Source of the DNA: Porticoccaceae bacterium UBA4026
Lineage (GTDB): Bacteria; Pseudomonadota; Gammaproteobacteria; Pseudomonadales; Porticoccaceae
Assembly (NCBI GenBank): GCA_002382445.1
Contig: DGAQ01000014.1
Coordinates: 608 to 26,629, forward strand
Direction: 5' to 3'
DNA: 26,022 bases
The stretch's first letter is position 1; each line of letters starts with the position of its first letter. This document shows, one piece after another, positions 15,315 through 22,684 of this stretch. The notes beneath the pieces were generated by a model. That model saw nothing but the letters and a program-made list of their open reading frames with translations. It had not been told where the DNA came from and did not search any database. The position numbers and the translations under genes were made by a program.

Positions 15315-15995
15315 TTACATAAACTTGGTTACACCAAAGAAAGCAACGGCACTTATACCAATCCAGTATACATATGCCAAACGGCGACCTGTGCGAAGAG
15401 ACTTTTCCAACATATTTTCCACTTCAGCATTAGGTCCACCTGCAAGCACTCGAAACATGCCAGTCCATTCACGCATAATAAACCGCAGTTTCAACCCAAT
15501 TACCAGCATCAAGCTGTAGCCCATGATTTTCATAGAAAACCATTTCTGCATATCTCCGGCAGCGAATGGTCCCTTGCCCATCAACGAGAAAAGCCCACAA
15601 AAGAACAGCACAGGGATCACTACAAAGCGAATAACCTCATCCCACTTGGTTAGGGTGATTCCGCGGTCCGTCTCTCGGTAGACAAACGACGCCCAGCAAA
15701 GCCCAAGCCAGCCCCCCACCAAGATCCACATCACCGTTAAAAAGTTTCCACCATAGGGCTGCACACCCCATAGATAACCCATATGCATGCCAAGTGGAAG
15801 CAGCAGGATGATACCCGTACGCGCTAGAATATCTATTCTATAGAGCGTTTCCAAATGACGATGGCGCTCATCCATACTCAGAGCTCTATTGACAACATTG
15901 TTTGAAGTTTGAAAAACGCCCCACTCACCACCTAGCCAATAAACCATAGAAATGATATGCAACCACTTAAGGACAGCAAGCTCCGTAATACCCAT
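15315..15995 (-). CDS. Integral membrane protein, unknown function (CopD-like feel)
   Basis: A 226-residue protein from ATG 15995, which has GGAG 7 bases before it; a TTG start at 16016 would add 7 residues. About five to six hydrophobic helices alternate with basic loops: LAVLKWLHIISMVYWLGG near the N-terminus, IILLLPLGMHMGYLWG, LTVMWILVGGWLGLCWASF, VVIPVLFFCGLFSL, MKIMGYSLMLVIGL and YVYWIGISAVAFFGV. The WLHIISMVYWLGGEW motif, with His and Gly-Gly in the first helix, resembles CopD/DUF2269-type proteins that may bind haem or copper. The role in this locus is unclear. It diverges from the GntR gene. Confidence 0.8.
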   Translation of the reverse strand: MGITELAVLKWLHIISMVYWLGGEWGVFQTSNNVVNRALSMDERHRHLETLYRIDILARTGIILLLPLGMHMGYLWGVQPYGGNFLTVMWILVGGWLGLCWASFVYRETDRGITLTKWDEVIRFVVIPVLFFCGLFSLMGKGPFAAGDMQKWFSMKIMGYSLMLVIGLKLRFIMREWTGMFRVLAGGPNAEVENMLEKSLRTGRRLAYVYWIGISAVAFFGVTKFM

Positions 15996-16215
15996 CAGTA
16001 ATCTCCAATTAGACAATCAATAAACTCGTAAATAACAAAACAAAAGATTCTTTTTTATTTGTCCTATAGTAATAACATTATAGTTATTTAGAGGGTAAAT
16101 TCAACTCACTTTTACGACTATACTACAACCTCGAATTCAACCCGCAGAGGTCTCTCAAACCAACAGAAAAATTAATTTGAGCCGACAGAGACACTAGGCG
16201 CGTAAAAAAGTCATA

Positions 16216-16251
16216 GCTACTGTAATGAATAGACATATTCGTCACAGTAGC
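16216..16251. promoter_or_regulatory. 36-bp hairpin/dyad with ACTGT...ACAGT arms
   Basis: Arms 16216-16231 and 16236-16251 (GCTACTGT outermost, ACAGTAGC closing) pair over 16 bases with two mismatches, one of which would be a G-U pair in RNA, around a GACA loop. It may be a terminator or attenuator, or a second operator, since its outer ACTGT/ACAGT is also found in the dyad 20 bases on. Confidence 0.45.
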
Positions 16252-16269
16252 CAATCAAAATATCAAGTA

Positions 16270-16289
16270 ATTACTGTATTAACAGTGAT
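16270..16289. promoter_or_regulatory. Candidate GntR operator
   Basis: The 20-bp dyad has ACTGT-ATTA-ACAGT at its core (16273-16286), with AT/AT flanks and one mismatch. Its centre, GTATTAAC, resembles the GT-N4-AC core of HutC/UTRA-type GntR operators. It lies 65 bases before the regulator's start codon, which fits autoregulation. The binding claim is inference. Confidence 0.45.
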
Positions 16290-16354
16290 ATAATTCATCG
16301 ATTTACATCTATTTTGATATATCATTATAGCAATATTTTTTTGGACAGCCTTAA

Positions 16355-17134
16355 ATGCCTATTACACTAGACACATTATTCAGCAAAAGAATACGTGAAG
16401 GATTAAACAAAGAATCCCCTACGCCGCTCTATCATCAACTATATAGCTTGCTCCATGGATTTATTCTCAATGGCACATTGCCTGCCGGAGAACGTATGCC
16501 TACCGAAGAGCAGCTTTCGACGATCTTTCTGGTCTCAAGGATCACTGCAAAACGCGCGATGGACGAACTTGCTGCCGAAAACTTAGTCGAGAGACGAAGG
16601 GGCAAAGGGACCCATGTCATTTACAAATACATGCCTAAACCGGTTCAGGCACCCTTAACGGGTATGCTGCAAGAAATCGAGAGTATGGCGCGCAACTCCG
16701 AGGCAAGTATTCTGGAATGTGAGATGATGCGACCGCCTCAGGATATCCTTAACGAACTTGAACTCGATGCAGGTGATACAGCACTACATCTTATTCGTGT
16801 GCGCAGCAAAGAAGGTTTGAACTTCGCCTATTATATTAGTTGGACTGCTGGTGTAGTAAAGCCAAAAAATAAAAAATTACTCGAGACTACTCCGCGGCTA
16901 ACTTACTTTCGTGACAACGGATTGGAGATCACTCACGTTACTCAGACCATTAGCGCCTGCGCAGCATCTCCTGAAAGCGCACTAGCCTTGAAAGTTCCTG
17001 TGGGAAGTCCACTGCTCAGTCTCACTAGACGTTCATACAATAGGGTCAACGATCAGGAGCGCCTGATGGACCACCTTTATGTGCTCTATAATCCTGAACG
17101 ATTCCAGTACAAAATGGATCTCAAACTTGACTAG
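16355..17134 (+). CDS. GntR-family transcription regulator, HutC/UTRA type
   Basis: A 259-residue DNA-binding protein. The N-terminal winged helix is clear (about residues 20-88): TPLYHQLYSLLHGFILNGTL, ERMPTEEQLSTIFLVSRITA and the wing VERRRGKGTHVI. The C-terminal UTRA ligand domain spans about 105-255, with the family's LIRVRSKEG and PLLSLTRRSYN segments. UTRA regulators bind small molecules such as urocanate, sugars or phosphonates, here perhaps an intermediate of the pathway. It is probably the local regulator of this cluster and is co-directional with the VOC gene. It diverges from the membrane protein. Confidence 0.93.
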   Translation: MPITLDTLFSKRIREGLNKESPTPLYHQLYSLLHGFILNGTLPAGERMPTEEQLSTIFLVSRITAKRAMDELAAENLVERRRGKGTHVIYKYMPKPVQAPLTGMLQEIESMARNSEASILECEMMRPPQDILNELELDAGDTALHLIRVRSKEGLNFAYYISWTAGVVKPKNKKLLETTPRLTYFRDNGLEITHVTQTISACAASPESALALKVPVGSPLLSLTRRSYNRVNDQERLMDHLYVLYNPERFQYKMDLKLD

Positions 17135-17191
17135 CGCTTTACGCCGGTTCTCAATGGGATTCAAACCTACCTCCATTACCATTGGAGGTTT

Positions 17192-17224
17192 ATGCAACCT
17201 ACTGACCAGAGAGAGTACTTTTGA
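17192..17224 (+). CDS. Possible 10-residue leader peptide coupled to the VOC gene
   Basis: GGAGG at 17184-17188 is placed correctly for ATG 17192, which opens a frame of ten codons (MQPTDQREYF) ending TGA 17222-17224. That stop overlaps the TTG start of the next gene at 17221 in a TTGA. The gene behind has only a TTG start. This may be a translational coupler, or evidence that the true start of the VOC protein lies here with a frameshift in the sequence. Confidence 0.4.
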   Translation: MQPTDQREYF

Positions 17225-18120
17225 CGCCCGCACTAGGACCAACTTTAATCTCAACAATAACCACGGCTCGACTTGATGTCTGTGTGGCTGACTGGTGCGA
17301 TCATTTGCATCAACGGATACATAGCCAAACACGACTTTCTGCAGCACAGGCGCAGGCATGGAACTTTCCTGCGCTGGAGGGTACCCGAGTAACCTGGCTC
17401 GAAAATCTGATTGGAGATCCTTGGCTACGTATTATTGAAGACCCTCATGCAACTACAATCACGCCGTTCCAACAGCCCGGATGGCTATCCCTAGAAATTT
17501 GTGTAACGGATGTCGACAGTCTACGAGAAGAGCTTGGCGAGTCCCCATTTGAAATTATCGGGGAACCAGCAGACCTCGATATCAGCCCTGACATCCGGGC
17601 GATGCAGGTGGTTGGGTCGGCGGGAGAAGTACTCTACCTCACTCAAATTAAAGCGCCAGTCCCCGGGTTTGACCTACCAGTGGCCAGATGCCCTGTAGAC
17701 AAGCTATTCATTCCCATATTACTAGCAACCAGTCGCGAAGCGGCGGCGGCCATCTACCAACAGTTCCCTGACACAAAGAGCAGTCAATTTGACACGAAGA
17801 TAACAGTTGTCAATCGAGCCCATAACCTACCTATTGATCAGCGGCATCCGGTAGCTGTGATACATTTGGCCGGTAGCAACTTGATTGAAATAGATGAGAT
17901 CAGCAGTTTAAAGATACCATCGCCTGACAATGCTGCTAGTTCCTCTACTATGACCTCAGGTATTAGCATGATTAGCTTTGCCATCAAGGACTTAGATGTT
18001 TTACCTGCCAACAGCCCTGTCTATACAATTGACGAAGGGCCATATGCCCACTTTCGTGCCAGCCTGATACGAGGCCAAGCCGGTGAATTAATAGAGCTTA
18101 TTGAGAAAAAACTCGCTTGA
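17221..18120 (+). CDS. VOC-fold (glyoxalase/dioxygenase-like) protein
   Basis: A 299-residue protein that reads as two VOC halves (about 10-145 and 155-297), each with the beta-alpha-beta-beta-beta pattern. Segments include GWLSLEICVTDVDSLREEL, GSAGEVLYLTQ and, near the end, GQAGELIELIEKK, which occupies the place of the third metal ligand Glu. The His ligands of glyoxalase I or extradiol dioxygenases are not obvious, so catalytic activity is uncertain. The start is TTG 17221; an in-frame TGA at 17203-17205 rules out an earlier one. A weak GAGAGAG ribosome site precedes it. It probably forms an operon with the GntR gene. Confidence 0.8.
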   Translation: MTPALGPTLISTITTARLDVCVADWCDHLHQRIHSQTRLSAAQAQAWNFPALEGTRVTWLENLIGDPWLRIIEDPHATTITPFQQPGWLSLEICVTDVDSLREELGESPFEIIGEPADLDISPDIRAMQVVGSAGEVLYLTQIKAPVPGFDLPVARCPVDKLFIPILLATSREAAAAIYQQFPDTKSSQFDTKITVVNRAHNLPIDQRHPVAVIHLAGSNLIEIDEISSLKIPSPDNAASSSTMTSGISMISFAIKDLDVLPANSPVYTIDEGPYAHFRASLIRGQAGELIELIEKKLA

Positions 18121-18170
18121 TTACAAGCCCATCGCTCTACTCTGACTAAACATCCACTTTTAAGGAGACA

Positions 18171-18196
18171 TAAAAAAGGGGCTTATAAAGCCCCTT
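18171..18196 (-). terminator. Rho-independent terminator of the cupin operon
   Basis: A perfect 9-bp stem AAGGGGCTT / AAGCCCCTT (18176-18184 and 18188-18196, loop ATA) is followed on the minus strand by a TTTTTTA run (18171-18177). It lies 18 bases after the cupin stop. On the plus strand it has no T-run, though it may also slow transcripts of the VOC gene. Confidence 0.9.
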
Positions 18197-18214
18197 GATC
18201 GACAATTACTAGCA

Positions 18215-19249
18215 CTAGTCATCATGGTGATGGTGATGATGGCTCCCGTCGGCATGATGGTGGTGGTGCGGACTTCCATCTTCTTGATGATCGTGCCCAT
18301 GCCAATGATCGTGACGCTTGCCATCAGACTTGTGCTCGTTATCATGCCCCTGCTCATTACCACGCAGCTGCATGGTCTTCTCAAAATCTTCTGGTCCATG
18401 GGGATGATTGTGGTCGTAACTGAGTGCCCACTTATAAAGTAACGGATCACGTTGATATAATCGTGCCCCTGCTCGCTCTTGATTTTCCTTAGGTGTCGTC
18501 CATGGATTATAGTGAAAGTGATTAAACAGCTTCGAATCCGTGCGGCCCAAAGCGATGCAGCCGTATTCAGAGGCGAAGGCACCGTGGTTTATATAGGCTG
18601 GTCGCCAGAAGTATCCTCCTGTAGGAATATCACCAAACTGCATCATCCAAGACGTACCCCATAGGTGATAAGACTCCTCTGCACAATCATGATACGAAAT
18701 ATTGTCCTGCTTAAAACATGGAGTCATACAGTACAAAAAAGTCATCGCATGGGAAATAGGATTAAAGTTCAACAGCTTTATCAAACAGCCCGCAGCCACT
18801 GATGGCTTGACCAGATTACCCATAGCCCAGGGAATATCCATATAGGAGTCAATGCTGTGATAAAGGTCTACTTGCGCCAAAGGATGATGCTCCCCTGAAG
18901 GCTCATGACTCGGTTCACCTGTGTTATACATCATCATTACCAGACAGCCTTGCTGAGTGGAAATTGCCGGCATACAGTATCCTGCTGGAATAAAGAAATA
19001 ATGCCCCTTGCGACACGTCTGATCGCCCACCTTTAGCTCGCCCTCAACAATGATCATCTCTCGCTCTGACCATGAAAATCCGGGGGGCTGGTGATAACCG
19101 CCATCTAACTGGACAGTCATGCTACAGGCACCGGAATCGGCGTCAAGGCTGAGCATCTTATATCCCATTCCACGGCTAAAACCAGGAAGCCGCATATTCT
19201 TAAAGTGAACGTCTCTATCGCAAAACGGTTCAATGTGTGGACGTGCCAT
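18215..19249 (-). CDS. Cupin-type protein with poly-His metal-binding tail
   Basis: A 344-residue cytoplasmic protein. Residues 30-110 look like a cupin barrel (GYHQPPGFSWSEREMIIVEGELKVG in two blocks, then KGHYFFIPAG), with a second one likely at about 155-240 (CAEESYHLWGTSWMMQFGDIPTGGYFWRP). The C-terminal tail from residue 280 is extreme: 18 of the last 43 residues are His, in blocks of four to six. Such tails store or hand over nickel, cobalt, copper or zinc (compare HypB, SlyD, UreE). The gene is the last one of an operon that begins with a Ni/Co-type transporter, so the tail is probably functional. ATG 19249 has a GGAG site. Confidence 0.85.
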   Translation of the reverse strand: MARPHIEPFCDRDVHFKNMRLPGFSRGMGYKMLSLDADSGACSMTVQLDGGYHQPPGFSWSEREMIIVEGELKVGDQTCRKGHYFFIPAGYCMPAISTQQGCLVMMMYNTGEPSHEPSGEHHPLAQVDLYHSIDSYMDIPWAMGNLVKPSVAAGCLIKLLNFNPISHAMTFLYCMTPCFKQDNISYHDCAEESYHLWGTSWMMQFGDIPTGGYFWRPAYINHGAFASEYGCIALGRTDSKLFNHFHYNPWTTPKENQERAGARLYQRDPLLYKWALSYDHNHPHGPEDFEKTMQLRGNEQGHDNEHKSDGKRHDHWHGHDHQEDGSPHHHHHADGSHHHHHHDD

Positions 19250-19289
19250 AATTCTTCTCCAATTCTATCTTTTAAATATTAAATCGACT

Positions 19290-19580
19290 TTATTCGTCAT
19301 CTATGCCGTATTTCCAGATCACCTGATCATTGCGCCCTTCGGGCTTGACAGGCAAATGTTCTGGTTTAATTGGCGTTTTCGCGTCACCGTCTTCGTTAAA
19401 TCCACTTGTGGTAATACGATCAAAAAATTCCTGGTACCACTTCTCACGCATCGACGCTAGATTGTCCATATCATGAGACACCGCTCTATAGCGCAGCTCT
19501 TGCTCATCGACTTCCTCTTTAATCCAAGCCTCAATTTCTGGCGAGAGCTCATGCTCAATAAATAAATTTTTAAATGTCAT
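19290..19580 (-). CDS. Small acidic protein of unknown function
   Basis: From ATG 19580, 96 residues; a TTG start at 19589 would add three. ATG is preferred because an AGAGAGG site lies about 11 bases before it. The sequence is helical and acidic in the first 60 residues (LSPEIEAWIKEEVDEQELRY), then a proline-rich tail ending VIWKYGIDDE. No Cys, no membrane segment, no known family. Sits between CoA-transferase 2 (16 bases) and the cupin (40 bases), so it may be a small subunit or chaperone of the operon's enzyme. Confidence 0.75.
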   Translation of the reverse strand: MTFKNLFIEHELSPEIEAWIKEEVDEQELRYRAVSHDMDNLASMREKWYQEFFDRITTSGFNEDGDAKTPIKPEHLPVKPEGRNDQVIWKYGIDDE

Positions 19581-19596
19581 TATCTTCAACCTCTCT

Positions 19597-20799
19597 TCAA
19601 TTAACTATTTTTACTTCTTTGGAATCCAACATACTATCGATTACACTCTGAGACATGCCCACCTCAAGTAACACCTCGGCGCTGTGCTCTCCAAGCCGTG
19701 GAGGGAGTGACCCAATCGCTGCTGGGGTCTTGCTAAAGTTGATGGGTGGACTGCTCATCCTTATGCGGCCCTCAGTTGAGTGGTCAAACTCTTGCCAAAA
19801 CCCAGACTCAACCAACTGGGGATCTGTGATCAAGTCATCTAACGTATTGACCACCATCATGGGGACATTAGTGTCACCGAGTAGCTCCACCCAATCTGCG
19901 CGGGAGCGCGACGAAATAATCTCTCCCGTTACACGGTAAGACTCATCAATATTTTTTAATCGAGTCGCCATATCTGTAAAACGTGAATCGGCAGCTAACT
20001 CTTCTCGGCCGCAAAGCCGGCAAAAGGTTTCCCAGTGATTATCCCAATAGGGTAAAACGGCCAGATACTGGCCATCCAGCGTTTTATAGGGTCGCCGGTG
20101 TTTGGCCGTCAAGCGGACATACCCCGCCTTACCTATAGGGGGCTCAAAGGTTTGACCCCAGAGATGCTCAGTCATCATAAAAGACACCATCGACTCAAAC
20201 ATTGGCACTTCGATTTCTTGGCCTTCACCACTTCTCTGCTTGTGGAACAATGCGGCTAACACTGCTTGCACGACCATCAATGCGGTTGTTTTATCGGCAA
20301 TAATGGTCGGCAAATAACGAGGCTCACCCCCCACCATGCTTTGTAACATTGCAATACCGCTGGCTGCCTGAATGGAATCATCCAACGCTCCTTTGTCACC
20401 ATAGGGGCCTTTTTTACTATAACCATAGGTGGCACAGTAAATAACCTCAGGATTAACAGCCTTAATGCACTCATAATCAAGACCCAGGCGCTTCATTGCG
20501 GCAGGTCTAAAGTTATGCACGACCACATCAGAGGTCTTAATAATCTCCATCGCGGCGGCTTTCCCTCTGGAGGATTTAAGGTCCAGCGACACAGAGCGTT
20601 TATTACGGTTGCAGGTGAGAAACAGTGCGCTCATATCGCTATTGTTACGGTGAGGTCCCAGATTGCGGTTGGTATCACCACCGATAGGTTCTATCTTGAT
20701 GACGTCCGCCCCTAGATCGCCGAGCATCTGGCAAGCATAAGGCCCCAAAACCACACTGGTCATTTCTACAACGCGAATACCTGCAAGAGGTGTCGTCAT
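19597..20799 (-). CDS. Class III (CaiB/BaiF) CoA-transferase 2
   Basis: A 400-residue member of the formyl-CoA-transferase fold with VEMTSVVLGPYACQMLGDLG at the start, NRNKRSVSLDLK (64-75) and the catalytic-site Asp D169 (IIADKTTAL). The motif around D169 lacks the glycine-rich stretch found in copy 1, so its acyl pocket probably differs. The start overlaps the amidohydrolase stop in ATGA, so both act in one step or in consecutive steps. Confidence 0.92.
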   Translation of the reverse strand: MTTPLAGIRVVEMTSVVLGPYACQMLGDLGADVIKIEPIGGDTNRNLGPHRNNSDMSALFLTCNRNKRSVSLDLKSSRGKAAAMEIIKTSDVVVHNFRPAAMKRLGLDYECIKAVNPEVIYCATYGYSKKGPYGDKGALDDSIQAASGIAMLQSMVGGEPRYLPTIIADKTTALMVVQAVLAALFHKQRSGEGQEIEVPMFESMVSFMMTEHLWGQTFEPPIGKAGYVRLTAKHRRPYKTLDGQYLAVLPYWDNHWETFCRLCGREELAADSRFTDMATRLKNIDESYRVTGEIISSRSRADWVELLGDTNVPMMVVNTLDDLITDPQLVESGFWQEFDHSTEGRIRMSSPPINFSKTPAAIGSLPPRLGEHSAEVLLEVGMSQSVIDSMLDSKEVKIVN

Positions 20800-21668
20800 T
20801 TTATGCGCCCCTCAAGACCATATAGCTTGATCACGTTATCTCGGAGAAACTTTCTTCGAACCTCTGGCTTTAATCCAAAATCTTCTATTTCATCGAGGGT
20901 GCGTTTAAACCTTAGCACAGGGAAATCAGTAGCAAAAATAACCTTATCCTGTCCGTAAGAATTCAAGAATTTGATCACAGTTTCCGGCCAGAATTTTGGA
21001 CTGTGGGCGTCGGTACACATGTACACATTTTCATGCTTCCAGGCCATCGCAATCATTTCATCATGCCAAGGAATACCAACATGAGAGCCAATCAGCTTTA
21101 GTTCGGGCAGATCACAGGCGATATCATCTAAGTAAATGGGCCGACCCACAGAGCGACAGCGATGCTGCTTTGAGTAGATAAGCGACTGGCCCACCTGCAT
21201 TTGAATCGGAATCCCCAGTTCGATACATTTCGCGTAAAACGGGTAGTAACGCGCCTCATTGGGAGCCAAATCGAACCAGTGGGGGTAGAGATGAGCCCCA
21301 ATAAAGCCCATATTGGTTACGGCATCTTCCATTGCTCTCACGCCATCCATTCCGGTGAAAGGGTCAATACCAATCAGGCCGAAAAATCGATCTGGATACT
21401 TAGCAACTGCCTCAGCCACTACCTCCGCAGGCATGTGATAGCAACCGGGCAGACCTTTCCGACCGGCTTTAGCTGCAACTAAAAAAGCGCTCTGAATATT
21501 AGCGTCGTCCATGGATTCAATCATCTGTTCTAGACTGATTCCTGCACTACTATGCTGGCCCTTGACTTTGCCGACAAAAAACTCATCGGTCCAAGAGGGC
21601 CGGTGGGAGAGTGCCTCAGCGGTCCAAATGTTTACCACTGCATCAACGACCTTAAAGCCTTCTGTCAT
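20796..21668 (-). CDS. Amidohydrolase-2-family protein without the N-terminal HxH
   Basis: A 290-residue TIM-barrel protein of the amidohydrolase-2 family (ACMSD, LigI/LigJ, OMA hydratase relatives). Metal-site parts are visible: HLYPHW (about H131/H134), KLIGSHVGIPWHDE and the terminal Asp in IFATDFPVLRF. The usual N-terminal D-x-H-x-H is replaced by VDAVVNIWT, so the two first ligands are missing. It may use a single metal held by the remaining residues or act as a hydratase or decarboxylase rather than a hydrolase. It lies 8 bases after the transporter and overlaps CoA-transferase 2 by 4 bases. Confidence 0.88.
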   Translation of the reverse strand: MTEGFKVVDAVVNIWTAEALSHRPSWTDEFFVGKVKGQHSSAGISLEQMIESMDDANIQSAFLVAAKAGRKGLPGCYHMPAEVVAEAVAKYPDRFFGLIGIDPFTGMDGVRAMEDAVTNMGFIGAHLYPHWFDLAPNEARYYPFYAKCIELGIPIQMQVGQSLIYSKQHRCRSVGRPIYLDDIACDLPELKLIGSHVGIPWHDEMIAMAWKHENVYMCTDAHSPKFWPETVIKFLNSYGQDKVIFATDFPVLRFKRTLDEIEDFGLKPEVRRKFLRDNVIKLYGLEGRIK

Positions 21669-21676
21669 AAATCAAC

Positions 21677-22384
21677 CTATAGTCCTAATAATGTTATTGA
21701 ACAGCCACAGACAAACATTGTACCGCCTACGAGTGCATGACTAAACCGCTCCAATTTTGGCAGTTTAATATCCTTTAAACCCCAGACAGAAAAGACTACG
21801 GCCATCAGCATCGTGAGCACTGTTACTATACTAAATATGCTTGTAACGAGGAAAACTATTGCCATACTCTGCTTAGCCGCGGGATACATGAGTACTGGAA
21901 TCAGCGCCTCACAGGGTCCCAACACGAATACAACAAACAGCGTCCAGGGTGCGACAACCCCATCCGCCTTTTTATGCACGTGGGCATGCTTGTCATGATG
22001 GTTATGTTGATGCGTATGCCACATGCTGCCGTGGAGATGACCATGACTATGAGGTCGGTCTTTATAGGCCTTGCGCATGCCCCAGACCATATATACAAGC
22101 CCGAAAGCAATCAGGATCCAGGCAGCAAATGAACCGCGAGTACTCTCTAACCACTCAAGCGTACCTAGCTGAACGCCCGCGTATACCCCAACCAAGCCGA
22201 TAAGTATTGAGCCCATAATGTGCCCAACCCCAAACAACATAGTAATCTTGACCGTCTTGGCGATGGTCCAGCCTCTTGCTTTCGCCATCGCCACAAAGGG
22301 CAAATAATGGTCGGGGCCGAGCAAAGTATGCACAAAAGCAACGGTCGCGGCAGTGATCGATAAAAGCATAATCTCAGAGGTCAT
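21677..22384 (-). CDS. Ni/Co-type transporter (UreH/NiCoT-like) with His-rich loop
   Basis: A 235-residue polytopic inner-membrane protein from ATG 22384; a TTG at 22396 is possible but lacks a ribosome site. The first helix ends in HTLLGPDH (19-26), the nickel/cobalt-binding signature of the UreH/NiCoT/RcnA superfamily, and LFGVGHIMG (50-58) is the second. About six helices are present. The cytoplasmic loop at residues 111-141 holds 12 His. GPCEALIP (156-163) is also typical. It heads the operon with the poly-His cupin, which suggests metal supply for an enzyme of the pathway. Direction of transport (uptake or efflux) is not decided by sequence. Confidence 0.9.
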   Translation of the reverse strand: MTSEIMLLSITAATVAFVHTLLGPDHYLPFVAMAKARGWTIAKTVKITMLFGVGHIMGSILIGLVGVYAGVQLGTLEWLESTRGSFAAWILIAFGLVYMVWGMRKAYKDRPHSHGHLHGSMWHTHQHNHHDKHAHVHKKADGVVAPWTLFVVFVLGPCEALIPVLMYPAAKQSMAIVFLVTSIFSIVTVLTMLMAVVFSVWGLKDIKLPKLERFSHALVGGTMFVCGCSITLLGL

Positions 22385-22684
22385 GGGCTGCCCCAAATTT
22401 AATCAACATCACTGCCCCAAATCGCCCATTTTGTGTAATAATAATCGCGCTATACTTTGTATTATTAATATGTCTTTATATCTTATTGTAATCTGGATAT
22501 AATTACAATTCAAGAGTTTGATAACTAATTAGACAAGCGCGGGGAGCCGCCAAGGGTTTACCCATTTCTCTCGGACCTAACGCCTTGGATAGTCAGGATA
22601 TTGGCAGTCATATAAGCAGGCCAATATCTCATCGCATCGCAGCCGGAAACCAGTATTTTAAGGCCAGAAGACCTATCAAAAACT
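22385..22684. promoter_or_regulatory. Divergent promoter region, transporter operon and LeuC-like gene
   Basis: 300 bases, AT-rich on the left half. ATTGTAAT at 22485-22492 and ATTACAAT at 22502-22509 form a perfect 8-bp inverted repeat with a 9-base spacer, a typical operator size. TTATTGTA (22483-22490) also occurs in the divergent region at 12532-12539. No gene seen. Confidence 0.45.

Larger units (their letters stand above)
15996..16354. promoter_or_regulatory. Divergent control region before the GntR gene
   Basis: A 359-base gene-free, AT-rich gap between the membrane protein and the GntR gene. Besides the two dyads listed separately, AATAAC at 16071-16076 and GTTATT at 16083-16088 form a short third one. 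No small gene with a ribosome site was seen. Confidence 0.5.

Noticed and set aside
18160..18664. Long open frames opposite and beside the poly-His region
   Set aside because: They are by-products of the His-codon repeats of the cupin gene; they lack ribosome sites and family likeness.
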